Part shown: in pieces, positions 34,682-43,729 of the stretch
Layout: every line of letters begins with the position of its first letter
Position numbering within the stretch: position 1 is the stretch's first letter
Origin: Streptomyces sp. A012304
GTDB lineage: Bacteria > Actinomycetota > Actinomycetes > Streptomycetales > Streptomycetaceae
NCBI RefSeq assembly: GCF_026008495.1
Contig: NZ_BQUN01000013.1
Location: 97,580-143,595 of the forward strand
Direction: 5' to 3'
Length of the DNA stretch: 46,016 nucleotides
The notes under the pieces: model-generated
What the model saw: only the letters and a program-made list of their open reading frames with translations
What the model was told of the DNA's origin: nothing
The model's database searches: none
Made by a program: the position numbers and the translations under genes

Positions 34682-37156
34682 ATGACCAGCGGTGACGGTG
34701 CCGGCGGGAGGGGAGCCGGCACGCGGTGGCCGATGTTGTTCGGGGTGCGGCATCACGGGCCGGGGTCCGCGCGGGCCGTGCGGCGGGCACTGGAGGCGGC
34801 CCGGCCGGGAGTCGTGCTGATCGAAGGGCCGCCGGAGGCCGACGCGTTGATCCCGCTGGCCGCCGACGAGGACATGCGGCCGCCGGTCGCGCTCCTCGGC
34901 CATGCCGTGGACGAGCCGGGGCGTTCGGCGTTCTGGCCGTTGGCGGAGTTCTCCCCGGAGTGGGTCGCGCTGCGCTGGGCGCTGGAACAGGGGGTGCCCG
35001 CCCGCTTCATCGACCTGCCGGCCACGCACACCCTGGCGTGGGAGGAGCCTTCCTCCGGCCAGGGGGAGGGCGACGACGGCGACGGAGGCGAGGGCGACGG
35101 CCTGCGCGTCGACCCCCTCGCCGTGCTCGCCGACGCCGCCGGGTACGACGACCCGGAGCGCTGGTGGGAGGACGCCGTCGAACACCGGGGCGCCGGGCAG
35201 CGGGACCCGTTCGCGCCGTTCACCGCGATCGAGGAGGCCATGGCAGCCCTGCGGGAGACGTACGACGGCACGGGGAGGGACCGGGACCCGGTGCGGGAGG
35301 CGTACATGCGGCTCCAGCTCCGGGCGGCGGGGCGGGAGTTCGGGGACGACGGGGTGGCCGTGGTGTGCGGTGCGTGGCACGTGCCCGCGCTGCGGCGCCG
35401 GACCACCGTCACCGCCGACCGGGCGCTGCTGAAGGGGCTGCCGAAGGTCAAGGTCGACGTGACGTGGGTGCCGTGGACGTACCGCAGGCTGGCCCGGGCC
35501 GGCGGATACGGCGCGGGCATCGACTCACCGGGCTGGTACGGGCATCTGTTCGCCGCGCCGGACCGGCCGGTCGAGCGGTGGCTGACCAAGGTGGCGGGCC
35601 TGCTGCGCGAGGAGGACCGGATCGTGTCCTCGGCGCACGTCATCGAGGCGGTCCGGCTGGCCGAGACGCTCGCCGCGCTGCGCGGCCGGCCGCTGCCCGG
35701 CCTGAGCGAGACGACCGACGCCGTGCGGGCGGTGCTGTGCGAGGGCTCGGACGTGCCGCTCGCGCTGGTGCGGGACCGGTTGGTCGTCGGGGACGTGCTG
35801 GGGGAGGTGCCGGTCACCGCGCCCGCGGTGCCGTTGCAGCGCGACCTCGACCGGGCGCAGCGCAGGCTGCGGCTGAAACCGGAGGCGGCGGAGCGGGAGG
35901 TGGAGTTCGACCTGCGCAAGGAGAACGACGCCGAGCGCAGCAGGCTGCTGCACCGGCTGCGGCTGCTGCGCGTCGAGTGGGGGGAGCCGGTCGTCTCGCG
36001 CGGCAGCACGGGCACCTTCCGGGAGACGTGGCGGCTGCGCTGGGAGCCGGAGCTGTCCGTGCGGGTCGCCGAGGCCGGGGTGTGGGGGACGACCGTGCTC
36101 GCCGCCGCGACCGCCAAGGCGGAGGCGGACGCCGTGGCCGCGCGGGGCCTCGCGGAGGTGACCGCGCTGGCCGAGCGCTGCCTGCTGGCCGGCCTGCCCG
36201 ACGCGCTGCCGACGGTGATGCGGGTCCTCGCCGACCGGGCCGCGCTCGACACCGACGTCGGCCACCTCGCCCAGGCCCTGCCCGCGCTGGTCCGTTCCCT
36301 GCGCTACGGCGACGTGCGGGGCACCGACACGGGCGCGCTGGCCGAGGTCGCCGCCGGTCTCGCCGAGCGGGTCTTCGTCGGCCTGCCCCCGGCATGCGCC
36401 GCGCTGGACGCCGACGCGGCCGAGGAGATGCGCCGCCATGTCGACGCGGTGCACGGCGCGGTGGGGCTGCTGGAGGAGGCGCTCGACCCGGGGGAGGTTC
36501 CGGCTGTTCCGGCTGCCGGGCACGGCGGGCCGGGGGAGGCCCCGGCCGTCCCGATCGCCCGGTACGGCGGGCGGGAAAGTGCCACGGGTGGGGTCGCCGC
36601 ATCCGTATCGCGCCGCGGTGGTCTGGGGAAGCGGTGGCGGGCGGTGTTGCGGGTGTTGTCCGGGCGGGAGGCCGTGGCGGGGGTGGTCCGGGGGCGGGCC
36701 GTGCGGCTGTTGCTGGACGACGGGGAGCTGGCGCGGGACGAGGCGGCGCGGCTGATGGGCCTCGCCCTGTCACCGGGGACGCCACCGGCGGAGGCGGCGG
36801 CCTGGATCGAGGGCTTCGTCGGCGGCGGCTCCGGCGGGCTGCTCCTGGTGCACGACGAGCGGCTGCTCGCACTGGTCGACGGGTGGCTGACGGGGGTGCC
36901 GGCGGAGGCGTTCACGGACGTGCTGCCGCTGCTGCGGCGGACGTTCTCGGCGTACGAGGCGGGAGTGCGCAGAACACTCGGGGAGCTGGTGCGGCGCGGC
37001 CCGGGGGAGCGGGGGAGCGCGGCGAGGGCGGGCTCCGCGACACCCGGGTTCGCGGACGGGCTCGACACGGCGCGCGCGGACGCCGTGCTGCCGGTGGTGC
37101 GGCTGCTGCTGGGGCTGGAGCGGGAGGACGACGACCTTGTGGGGGTGGGGAGATGA
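34682..37156 (+). CDS. DUF5682 family protein of the MoxR/vWA module
   Basis: An 824-residue cytoplasmic protein. ATG 34682 is chosen for its GGGAGG ribosome site; the frame is open to 34589. The N-terminal block has 'FGVRHHGPGSARAV' (His24-His25) and 'VVLIEGPPEADALI', the family marks, then 'VVCGAWHVPAL'; His and Glu/Asp in these blocks look like a catalytic or metal pocket resembling TraB/Tiki-type hydrolase motifs, which is speculation. A long helical middle region follows. A Pro/Ala/Gly linker at 36490-36600 separates a C-terminal helical domain. Its stop overlaps the vWA start (ATGA), so the two are coupled. Function unknown in any organism I can name. Confidence 0.85.
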   Translation: MTSGDGAGGRGAGTRWPMLFGVRHHGPGSARAVRRALEAARPGVVLIEGPPEADALIPLAADEDMRPPVALLGHAVDEPGRSAFWPLAEFSPEWVALRWALEQGVPARFIDLPATHTLAWEEPSSGQGEGDDGDGGEGDGLRVDPLAVLADAAGYDDPERWWEDAVEHRGAGQRDPFAPFTAIEEAMAALRETYDGTGRDRDPVREAYMRLQLRAAGREFGDDGVAVVCGAWHVPALRRRTTVTADRALLKGLPKVKVDVTWVPWTYRRLARAGGYGAGIDSPGWYGHLFAAPDRPVERWLTKVAGLLREEDRIVSSAHVIEAVRLAETLAALRGRPLPGLSETTDAVRAVLCEGSDVPLALVRDRLVVGDVLGEVPVTAPAVPLQRDLDRAQRRLRLKPEAAEREVEFDLRKENDAERSRLLHRLRLLRVEWGEPVVSRGSTGTFRETWRLRWEPELSVRVAEAGVWGTTVLAAATAKAEADAVAARGLAEVTALAERCLLAGLPDALPTVMRVLADRAALDTDVGHLAQALPALVRSLRYGDVRGTDTGALAEVAAGLAERVFVGLPPACAALDADAAEEMRRHVDAVHGAVGLLEEALDPGEVPAVPAAGHGGPGEAPAVPIARYGGRESATGGVAASVSRRGGLGKRWRAVLRVLSGREAVAGVVRGRAVRLLLDDGELARDEAARLMGLALSPGTPPAEAAAWIEGFVGGGSGGLLLVHDERLLALVDGWLTGVPAEAFTDVLPLLRRTFSAYEAGVRRTLGELVRRGPGERGSAARAGSATPGFADGLDTARADAVLPVVRLLLGLEREDDDLVGVGR

Positions 37157-38352
37157 CGACCGAGTCGACGGCGGCGGTGGAAGCGGACGCCGGACAGGAG
37201 CGGCTGCGGCGCTGGCGGCTGGTGCTCGGGGGCGACGAGGCGGACGGCACCGGACACGCACTGTCCGGACAGGACGCCGCCATGGACGGGGCGCTCACCG
37301 CGCTCTACGGGAAGGGAGGCGGGGCGCGGACGGGACGGGACCGTTCGGCGGGGCTCGGGGCGTCGGCGCCGTCCGTGGCGCGCTGGCTCGGGGACATCCG
37401 GACGTACTTCCCCTCCTCCGTCGTCCAGGTCATGCAGCGCGACGCCATCGACCGGCTCGGGCTGGCCACGCTGCTGCTCGAGCCGGAGATGCTGGAGGCG
37501 GTGGAGGCCGACGTGCACCTCGTCGGCACGCTGCTCTCGCTCAACAAGGCGATGCCGGAGACGACGAAGGAGACGGCACGGGCCGTCGTGCGCAAGGTCG
37601 TCGACGACCTGGAGAAGCGGCTCGCCCCCCGCACCCGGGCGACGCTCACCGGCGCACTCGACCGCAGTGCGCGCGTCGCCCGCCCCCGCCACCACGACAT
37701 CGACTGGAACCGCACGATCGCCGCCAACCTCAAGCACTACCTGCCGGAGTACCGGACGGTCGTGCCGGAGCGGCTGGTGGGGTACGGGCGGGCGTCGCGG
37801 TCCGTGAAGAAGGAGGTGATCCTCTGCATCGACCAGTCGGGGTCGATGGCGGCGTCGGTGGTGTACGCGTCGGTGTTCGGGGCGGTGCTGGCGTCGATGC
37901 GGTCGATCAGCACCCGGCTCGTCGTCTTCGACACGACGGTCGTCGACCTCACCGACCAACTCGACGATCCGGTCGACGTGTTGTTCGGCACCCAGCTCGG
38001 CGGCGGCACGGACATCAACCGGGCGCTCGCCTACTGCCAGTCGCAGATCACCCGGCCCGCGGAGACCGTGGTGGTGCTGATCAGCGACCTCTACGAGGGC
38101 GGCATCCGGGACGAGATGCTGAAGCGGGTCGCGGCGATGAAGGCGTCGGGGGTGCAGTTCGTCGCGCTGCTCGCGCTGTCGGACGAAGGGGCGCCCGCCT
38201 ACGACCGGGACCATGCGGCGGCCCTCGCGGCCCTCGGCACACCGGCCTTCGCCTGCACGCCCGATCTCTTCCCGGAGGTGATGGCGGCGGCGATCGAGAA
38301 GCGTCCGCTGCCCGTGCCGGACACGGACACCGGGGGGCCAAACGGGACATGA
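37153..38352 (+). CDS. vWA-domain protein of the MoxR/vWA module
   Basis: A 399-residue protein, start ATG 37153 in a 4-base overlap with DUF5682. The N-terminal 215 residues are helical ('RYFPSS'-like block, 'LDRSARVARPRHHDIDWNRT'). The C-terminal von Willebrand A domain has a complete metal-ion site: DQSGS (227-231), the Thr loop 'QLGGGTDINRAL', and 'VLISDLYEGG'. It lacks a signal peptide or anchor, so it acts in the cytoplasm as the usual vWA partner of a MoxR ATPase. YehP of E. coli has the same place, from memory. It ends the operon; 90 bp to the next gene. Confidence 0.9.
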   Translation: MTTESTAAVEADAGQERLRRWRLVLGGDEADGTGHALSGQDAAMDGALTALYGKGGGARTGRDRSAGLGASAPSVARWLGDIRTYFPSSVVQVMQRDAIDRLGLATLLLEPEMLEAVEADVHLVGTLLSLNKAMPETTKETARAVVRKVVDDLEKRLAPRTRATLTGALDRSARVARPRHHDIDWNRTIAANLKHYLPEYRTVVPERLVGYGRASRSVKKEVILCIDQSGSMAASVVYASVFGAVLASMRSISTRLVVFDTTVVDLTDQLDDPVDVLFGTQLGGGTDINRALAYCQSQITRPAETVVVLISDLYEGGIRDEMLKRVAAMKASGVQFVALLALSDEGAPAYDRDHAAALAALGTPAFACTPDLFPEVMAAAIEKRPLPVPDTDTGGPNGT

Positions 38353-38442
38353 CTACCCATCGGTAACGGGGGGCTTGCGCGACCGGCGGACTCCCGTGCA
38401 AGGATCGGCGTCTCGATCCGTCGCACGGAGGTCCCTCCCCCC

Positions 38443-39459
38443 TTGGCCCGGCCCCACAGCCTTCTCCCCGCTGCCGCTCTGCGCGTCCTGCGCGCGGCGG
38501 CAGGGCGGCATGCGCTGCGTGGCGCGCTGCTGGTGGGCGGGTTGTTCGTGCTCGGGATCCTCTTCGGAGGGCAGGCTCAGGCGGCGGACGGCAACGTGTC
38601 GGGGGTGACGGTCCCCCCGGCCTCCTCAGAGGCCCAGGGCCAGACCCCGACCCAGCCACAGGCCCCGATTTCGGCCCACCTCCGGACCCCGGCCCGGCCT
38701 CAGGCCCAAACCCCGGCCCCGGCCCCGGACCAAGCCTCGGCCCCGGCCCCGGTCTCCGACCCGATCGCCGCCCCGGCTTCGGATGTCGTGCGGCCGGTCG
38801 GGGAGCTGGTGGAGACGGTGGCCGAGCGGTTGGCCGAAGCGCGGGAAGACGTGCCTCCGGTGACGTCGGACCCGGCCCTCCCGACGCTGCCTTCGATCCC
38901 ATCGCTGCCGCTGCCGCCCGCGACGACGCCGGCTGACCTGCCTGACGCCCCCTCCGCCCACTCCGTCCCCACCGTCACTGAGATCCCCTCGGTCCCCAGC
39001 GTCCCTACCTTCCCCACCATCCCGTTCCTGCCGTCCCTCCCGTCGCCCGGGCAGACGTTGCCCGCGCCCGTCGTGTCGGCGCCCGCGCCGGGGGGCGTGG
39101 TGACGCCGGTGTCCGGTGAGCGGGCTGAGGGGGTCACGGGGGCGTCGTACGGGCCGTCGAGGGTCGGTGCGGGGAGCGGCCTGGGAGCGGTGGCACAGCG
39201 TGGCGGTCACCGTGCCGGCCATGTCGCGCACAGTGGGCAGGCCGGGCAGGGGCCCGCGGACCAAGCGCCCGCCGGTGGCCCGCACGGGGCGCTGGGCAAC
39301 GCGCCCGTCGTCGACCACGGCACGGGCCGGCACGGCGACGCGCACGCGGTGACGCCGTATCACCGGGTGCCGTTGCTGCTGGTGGCCGGCGGCGCCGTGG
39401 GTGCCGACGCGGCCGGGACCCGGGACAGGTACCGGGACATCCCCGTCTTCCCCGGTTAG
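38443..39459 (+). CDS. Secreted Pro/Ala-rich low-complexity protein
   Basis: A 338-residue protein from TTG 38443, with CGGAGG about 11 bases upstream; no ATG or GTG start fits better. Signal peptide with 'GALLVGGLFVLGILFGGQAQA' as its core. The mature protein is dominated by Pro, Ala, Val and Ser: 'TPAPAPDQASAPAPVSDP', 'VPSVPTFPTIPFLPSLPSP'. The end is Gly/His-rich ('GGHRAGHVAHSGQAGQG') and then 'YRDIPVFPG'. No known domain is seen. It is probably a surface or wall-associated protein; the next gene encodes another repeat protein, and the two may act together. Confidence 0.65.
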   Translation: MARPHSLLPAAALRVLRAAAGRHALRGALLVGGLFVLGILFGGQAQAADGNVSGVTVPPASSEAQGQTPTQPQAPISAHLRTPARPQAQTPAPAPDQASAPAPVSDPIAAPASDVVRPVGELVETVAERLAEAREDVPPVTSDPALPTLPSIPSLPLPPATTPADLPDAPSAHSVPTVTEIPSVPSVPTFPTIPFLPSLPSPGQTLPAPVVSAPAPGGVVTPVSGERAEGVTGASYGPSRVGAGSGLGAVAQRGGHRAGHVAHSGQAGQGPADQAPAGGPHGALGNAPVVDHGTGRHGDAHAVTPYHRVPLLLVAGGAVGADAAGTRDRYRDIPVFPG

Positions 39460-39478
39460 GGCAGGCCTTCCCCCGCCG

Positions 39479-39511
39479 TAGACCTGCCGCGCGGGGGCGG
39501 AGACAGGTCTG
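39479..39511 (+). terminator. Possible hairpin terminator
   Basis: AGACCTG and CAGGTCT (7 bp) around an 18-base GC centre, just after the 39459 stop. Weak compared with the others. Confidence 0.4.
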
Positions 39512-39627
39512 CCCGCCGCCCGGAGCCCTCCCTGGCTCCGGAGCCGGAATGTCCCGACGGCGGCGCCTCAGGCAGCGCCTCAGGCCACGCCGCCTTTCCC
39601 GAGCCTTTCCAAAGGATCGATGTACGC

Positions 39628-40998
39628 ATGAACAAGAACATCCGCCGTTCCCTCGTCATAGCCGCCGGTGTCACGAGTGCCTGGGCGCTCGGCTCGGCCG
39701 CCGCCAACGCCGATGAGCTGCCCGCCTCGTCCGTCTCCCTGCCGGACACGAACACCGGCGCCGACGACACCCACGCGACGGTCACCGAGACCGTCACCGG
39801 CACCGTCTCCGGCACGGCCGCCGACAAGGTCTCCGACACCAAGGTCACCACCCCGCAGACCCCCAAGGTCAGGGGCGCGGAGGCCATCCACGGCGCCCGT
39901 GCCGCACGGACCGCGACGGCCAAGGCCACCACCGCCGCCGCGGCCTCCACCGCCGCGGCCACCGCCAAGGCCACCACCGCTGCGGCCACCGCCAAGGCCT
40001 CCACCGCCGCGGCCACCGCCAAGGCCACCACCGCTGCGGCCACCGCCAAGGCCACCGCCGCCAAGGCCGGCGCCACCGCCACCGCCGCTGCGACGCACCG
40101 CGCCGCCGACTCCACCGTCGACTACCTCTTCGGCCCGCTCTCCGCCTTCGCGCCGGAGCTGGAGGCGGCGCCGGCCGCCGTCGGCACCGTCGTCGACGAG
40201 ACCGCGGCGGCTGTCGTGCCGCCGGTGGCCGTCTCCGCCGTGGACGGGGCGGTCCCGGTCGCCGTCGGCGCGGTGCACGGGGTCACGCCGGTCGCCGCGC
40301 AGGCGGTGGCGGGGGCCACCCCCGTCGCCGGGCACGCCGTCGGAGCGGCGGCCGCGCTGGCCTACGGGGTCGCCGGCGAGGTGCGGCCCGTCGTGGAGGG
40401 GGCCGTGCAGGGGCTGAGCCCGGTCGTCGGTGGCGTCGTCGCGGACGTTCCGCCGTACGCCACCGGGCTGGTCGGCGAGGTCGCGCAGGACGGCACGGCC
40501 GCCGTGCTGCCGCCGGTCGCGCACACCGCGGTGCGGGCCGCCGCACCGGTCGCCGGGCAGGCGGTCACGGACGCGGGCGCGCTGGGCCACGGTGTCCGCG
40601 GCGACGCGACCTCCTTCGCGCACGGCGTGACCGGCTCGACGACCTCCTTCGCGCAGGACGTCAACGGCACCGTGGGCGCCCTCGCCGGGCAGGTCACCGG
40701 CACCGTGGACGCTCTCGCCGGGCAGGTCACCGGCACTGTGGGCGCTCTCGCGGGGCAGGTCACCGGCACCGTGGACGGTCTCGCCCGGCAGGTCACCGCG
40801 CCGGTCGGTGCCTTCGCGCAGGACGTCACCGGTGACGCGGGCTTCTTCGCGCGGGACGTCACCGGCGGCGCGGGCTCCTTCGGACAGGACCTGACCGGCA
40901 CTGTCCGTTCCACCGCCCAGCCGCTGGCCGGGCACGCCGTCGGCGGGGTCACGGGCGTCGCCGAGGCGGTCACTCCCGGGTACGCGCACGGCGTCTGA
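39628..40998 (+). CDS. Secreted Ala/Val/Thr-rich repeat protein
   Basis: A 456-residue protein, start ATG 39628 with AAAGGA upstream. Signal peptide 'SLVIAAGVTSAWALGSAAANA'. Three repeat zones: near residues 92-150, an 8-residue TTAAATAK-type repeat; near 190-250, 'VPVAVGAVHGVTPVAAQAVA' style 12-13-residue units; and near 335-420, an 11-residue GTVDALAGQVT repeat at least four times, drifting to GAFAQDVTGD. These would give long amphipathic helices on the cell surface. No known family or cysteine. The DNA copies of the 33-bp unit (40660-40790) are nearly identical, a sign of recent expansion. A strong double hairpin follows. Confidence 0.75.
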   Translation: MNKNIRRSLVIAAGVTSAWALGSAAANADELPASSVSLPDTNTGADDTHATVTETVTGTVSGTAADKVSDTKVTTPQTPKVRGAEAIHGARAARTATAKATTAAAASTAAATAKATTAAATAKASTAAATAKATTAAATAKATAAKAGATATAAATHRAADSTVDYLFGPLSAFAPELEAAPAAVGTVVDETAAAVVPPVAVSAVDGAVPVAVGAVHGVTPVAAQAVAGATPVAGHAVGAAAALAYGVAGEVRPVVEGAVQGLSPVVGGVVADVPPYATGLVGEVAQDGTAAVLPPVAHTAVRAAAPVAGQAVTDAGALGHGVRGDATSFAHGVTGSTTSFAQDVNGTVGALAGQVTGTVDALAGQVTGTVGALAGQVTGTVDGLARQVTAPVGAFAQDVTGDAGFFARDVTGGAGSFGQDLTGTVRSTAQPLAGHAVGGVTGVAEAVTPGYAHGV

Positions 40999-41086
40999 GC
41001 CCGCGAGAAGCCCTCCGCGGGGCCGAGCGGCCCGGACGGCCGAAAGCCGTCGGACGCGTCCGGCCGTACGCCCCGCGGAGCGGGCC

Positions 41087-41116
41087 GGGTCGTCCTCATT
41101 GGGGTGAGGACGACCC
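41087..41116 (+). terminator. Hairpin terminator after the repeat protein
   Basis: A perfect 12-bp stem, GGGTCGTCCTCA (41087-41098) with TGAGGACGACCC (41105-41116), and a 6-base loop. Confidence 0.88.
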
Positions 41117-41142
41117 GCCCGGAGCCCTTCGGGGCCGTTCAC

Positions 41143-41180
41143 GGGGTCTCACCGGGCCAACCCCAACCCGGTGAGGCCCC
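41143..41180 (+). terminator. Second hairpin upstream of sucC
   Basis: GGGGTCTCACCGGG (41143-41156) with CCCGGTGAGGCCCC (41167-41180): 14 bp with one G-U pair. Together with the first hairpin it isolates sucCD. Confidence 0.75.
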
Positions 41181-41217
41181 TCACCCGCGGCACGCCGTGC
41201 CAGTGATCCCGACATCA

Positions 41218-41233
41218 TGTGACAGGTATCACC
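41218..41233. promoter_or_regulatory. CRP-like palindrome upstream of sucC
   Basis: TGTGACAGGTATCACC matches TGTGA-N6-TCACA at 9 of 10 positions. It lies about 64 bases upstream of the candidate sucC transcription start. Candidate Crp site. Confidence 0.35.
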
Positions 41234-41253
41234 GCTCAGGTGTGACCCGCGAT

Positions 41254-41283
41254 TTAGAGGGCCCCCGGAAGCAGCGATAACCT
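41254..41283 (+). promoter_or_regulatory. Candidate sucC promoter
   Basis: TTAGAG, an 18-base spacer, TAACCT. The -10 is good and the -35 weak. The predicted start is about 125 bases before GTG 41415. Confidence 0.35.
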
Positions 41284-41414
41284 GCGAGACGGACATGCCG
41301 CGCGCTCGGACACCGTGTGCGCTTCCCTTGTGACACATGCGGTCGTCACGTTGCCCTTCGCGGCACGCCCACGCATCCAACGAACCGCGAGATCACTGAT
41401 AGGGACGGAAGCGC

Positions 41415-42593
41415 GTGGACCTGTTCGAGTACCAGGCGAGGGACCTCTTCGCCAAGCACGATGTACCGGTGCTGGCCGGTGAAGTCATCGACACGCCTGA
41501 GGCGGCGCGCGAGATCACCGAGCGTCTGGGCGGCAAGTCCGTCGTCAAGGCGCAGGTGAAGGTCGGTGGTCGCGGCAAGGCCGGCGGCGTCAAGCTGGCC
41601 GCCACCCCGGACGAGGCCGTCGCCCGTGCGACGGACATCCTCGGCATGGACATCAAGGGCCACACGGTCCACAAGGTGATGATCGCCGAGACCGCTCCGG
41701 AGATCGTCGAGGAGTACTACGTCTCCTTCCTCCTCGACCGTGCGAACCGCACCTTCCTCTCCATCGCGTCCGTCGAGGGCGGCATGGAGATCGAGGAGGT
41801 GGCCGCCACCCGCCCGGAGGCCGTCGCCAAGACCCCGATCGACGCCAACGCGGGTGTCACCCCCGAGAAGGCGCGCGAGATCGTCGCGGCCGCCAACTTC
41901 CCGGCCGATGTCGCCGACAAGGTCGCCGACATCCTGGTCACGCTGTGGAAGACCTTCGTCGCCGAGGACGCCCTCCTCGTCGAGGTCAACCCGCTGGCCA
42001 AGGTCGCCTCCGGTGACGTCATCGCCCTCGACGGCAAGGTGACCCTGGACGACAACGCCGAGTTCCGTCACCCCGACTTCGAGGCGCTCCACGACAAGGC
42101 CGCGGCGAACCCGCTCGAGGCCGCGGCCAAGGAGAAGAACCTCAACTACGTCAAGCTCGACGGTGAGGTCGGCATCATCGGCAACGGCGCCGGTCTCGTC
42201 ATGAGCACCCTGGACGTCGTCGCGTACGCCGGTGAGAAGCACGGTGGCGTCAAGCCCGCCAACTTCCTCGACATCGGCGGTGGCGCCTCCGCCGCCGTCA
42301 TGGCGAACGGCCTGGAGATCATCCTGGGCGACCCGGACGTCAAGTCCGTCTTCGTCAACGTCTTCGGTGGCATCACCGCCTGCGACGAGGTCGCCAACGG
42401 CATCGTCCAGGCGCTTCAGCTGCTCGCGGACAAGGGCGAGGAAGTCACCAAGCCGCTGGTCGTCCGTCTGGACGGCAACAACGCCGAGCTGGGTCGCAAG
42501 ATCCTCTCCGACGCCAACCACCCGCTGGTGCAGCGCGTGGACACCATGGACGGCGCGGCCGACAAGGCCGCCGAGCTCGCGGCTGCGAAGTAA
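41415..42593 (+). CDS. sucC: Succinyl-CoA synthetase beta subunit
   Basis: A 392-residue subunit of the TCA-cycle enzyme that interconverts succinyl-CoA and succinate with ATP or GTP formation. Start GTG 41415 ([10 protein letters not shown]) with GGACGGAAG upstream. N-terminal ATP-grasp: '[15 protein letters not shown]', '[20 protein letters not shown]' and the metal-binding '[11 protein letters not shown]'. C-terminal CoA-ligase domain: '[15 protein letters not shown]', '[19 protein letters not shown]', '[14 protein letters not shown]'. Full length. sucD follows after 21 bp in the same operon, ending in a strong terminator. Confidence 0.98.
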   Translation: MDLFEYQARDLFAKHDVPVLAGEVIDTPEAAREITERLGGKSVVKAQVKVGGRGKAGGVKLAATPDEAVARATDILGMDIKGHTVHKVMIAETAPEIVEEYYVSFLLDRANRTFLSIASVEGGMEIEEVAATRPEAVAKTPIDANAGVTPEKAREIVAAANFPADVADKVADILVTLWKTFVAEDALLVEVNPLAKVASGDVIALDGKVTLDDNAEFRHPDFEALHDKAAANPLEAAAKEKNLNYVKLDGEVGIIGNGAGLVMSTLDVVAYAGEKHGGVKPANFLDIGGGASAAVMANGLEIILGDPDVKSVFVNVFGGITACDEVANGIVQALQLLADKGEEVTKPLVVRLDGNNAELGRKILSDANHPLVQRVDTMDGAADKAAELAAAK

Positions 42594-42614
42594 GGGACGA
42601 GGGACACCACAGCC

Positions 42615-43499
42615 ATGGCTATCTTCCTCAACAAGGACAGCAAGGTCATCGTCCAGGGCATGACCGGTGCCACGGGCATGAAGCACACCAAGCTCATGCT
42701 GGCCGACGGCACGAACATCGTCGGTGGTGTGAACCCGCGCAAGGCGGGGACCTCCGTCGACATCGACGGCAACGAGATCCCGGTCTTCGGCACCGTCGCC
42801 GAGGCGATGGAGAAGACGGGCGCCAACGTGTCCGTCCTCTTCGTCCCGCCGGCCTTCGCCAAGGCCGCCGTCGTCGAGGCGATCGACGCGGAGATCCCCC
42901 TCGCGGTCGTCATCACCGAGGGCATCGCGGTCCACGACTCGGCGGCGTTCTACGCCTACGCGGTCGAGAAGGGCAACAAGACCCGCATCATCGGTCCGAA
43001 CTGCCCCGGCCTGATCACGCCCGGTCAGTCGAACGCCGGCATCATCCCCGGTGACATCACCAAGCCGGGCCGTATCGGCCTGGTGTCGAAGTCCGGCACG
43101 CTGACGTACCAGATGATGTACGAGCTGCGCGACATCGGCTTCTCGTCGGCCGTCGGCATCGGTGGCGACCCGGTCATCGGCACCACCCACATCGACGCGC
43201 TGGCCGCCTTCGAGGCCGACCCCGACACCGACCTGATCGTGATGATCGGTGAGATCGGTGGCGACGCGGAGGAGCGGGCCGCGGCCTTCATCAAGGACAA
43301 CGTGAAGAAGCCGGTCGTCGGCTACGTCGCGGGCTTCACCGCGCCCGAGGGCAAGACCATGGGCCACGCGGGCGCGATCGTCTCCGGTTCGTCCGGTACG
43401 GCCGCGGCGAAGAAGGAGGCCCTCGAGGCCGCCGGCGTCAAGGTGGGCAAGACGCCCACCGAGACGGCGAAGCTGGCCCGGGAGATCCTGGCCGGCTGA
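42615..43499 (+). CDS. sucD: Succinyl-CoA synthetase alpha subunit
   Basis: A 294-residue subunit that binds CoA and carries the phosphohistidine. Start ATG 42615. CoA-binding Rossmann domain: '[19 protein letters not shown]' and '[20 protein letters not shown]'. '[20 protein letters not shown]' is the family signature. Active-site His251 lies in '[14 protein letters not shown]'. Usual length for bacterial SucD. It forms an alpha-beta complex with SucC from the gene just upstream. Confidence 0.98.
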   Translation: MAIFLNKDSKVIVQGMTGATGMKHTKLMLADGTNIVGGVNPRKAGTSVDIDGNEIPVFGTVAEAMEKTGANVSVLFVPPAFAKAAVVEAIDAEIPLAVVITEGIAVHDSAAFYAYAVEKGNKTRIIGPNCPGLITPGQSNAGIIPGDITKPGRIGLVSKSGTLTYQMMYELRDIGFSSAVGIGGDPVIGTTHIDALAAFEADPDTDLIVMIGEIGGDAEERAAAFIKDNVKKPVVGYVAGFTAPEGKTMGHAGAIVSGSSGTAAAKKEALEAAGVKVGKTPTETAKLAREILAG

Positions 43500-43519
43500 A
43501 CGGCGCTCGGCTGAGCGTC

Positions 43520-43555
43520 GGTGGGCCCGTTCCCCTCGGTGGGGACGGGCCCACC
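43520..43555 (+). terminator. Terminator of sucCD
   Basis: GGTGGGCCCGTTCCC (43520-43534) pairs with GGGGACGGGCCCACC (43541-43555): 15 bp with one G-U pair and a 6-base loop. The gap to the next gene end (43556-43729) shows only diverged GTCGCCGCCCAC words. Confidence 0.9.
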
Positions 43556-43729
43556 GGCGTTTCCGCGCCCGCGTTCACCCACCTGCTCCGGCGCGGTGCC
43601 CACCCGCGTCGCCGCCCACATGGCCCTCGTGTCGCCGCCCACGTGTGCGCCGCTGAGATCACCCCCGGCCCCGGCGGGCGATGTGCCCGCGTCGCCGCTG
43701 GCGCCCCGAGCCGGTGGTGTCCCGTGGCC

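Noticed and set aside
31889..35380. A 1163-codon open frame on the - strand across the SWIM and MoxR genes
   Set aside because: Only the part from ATG 33250 has SWIM features. The rest is antisense to MoxR/DUF5682 with Arg/His/Val-rich shadow composition, a product of high GC at third positions.
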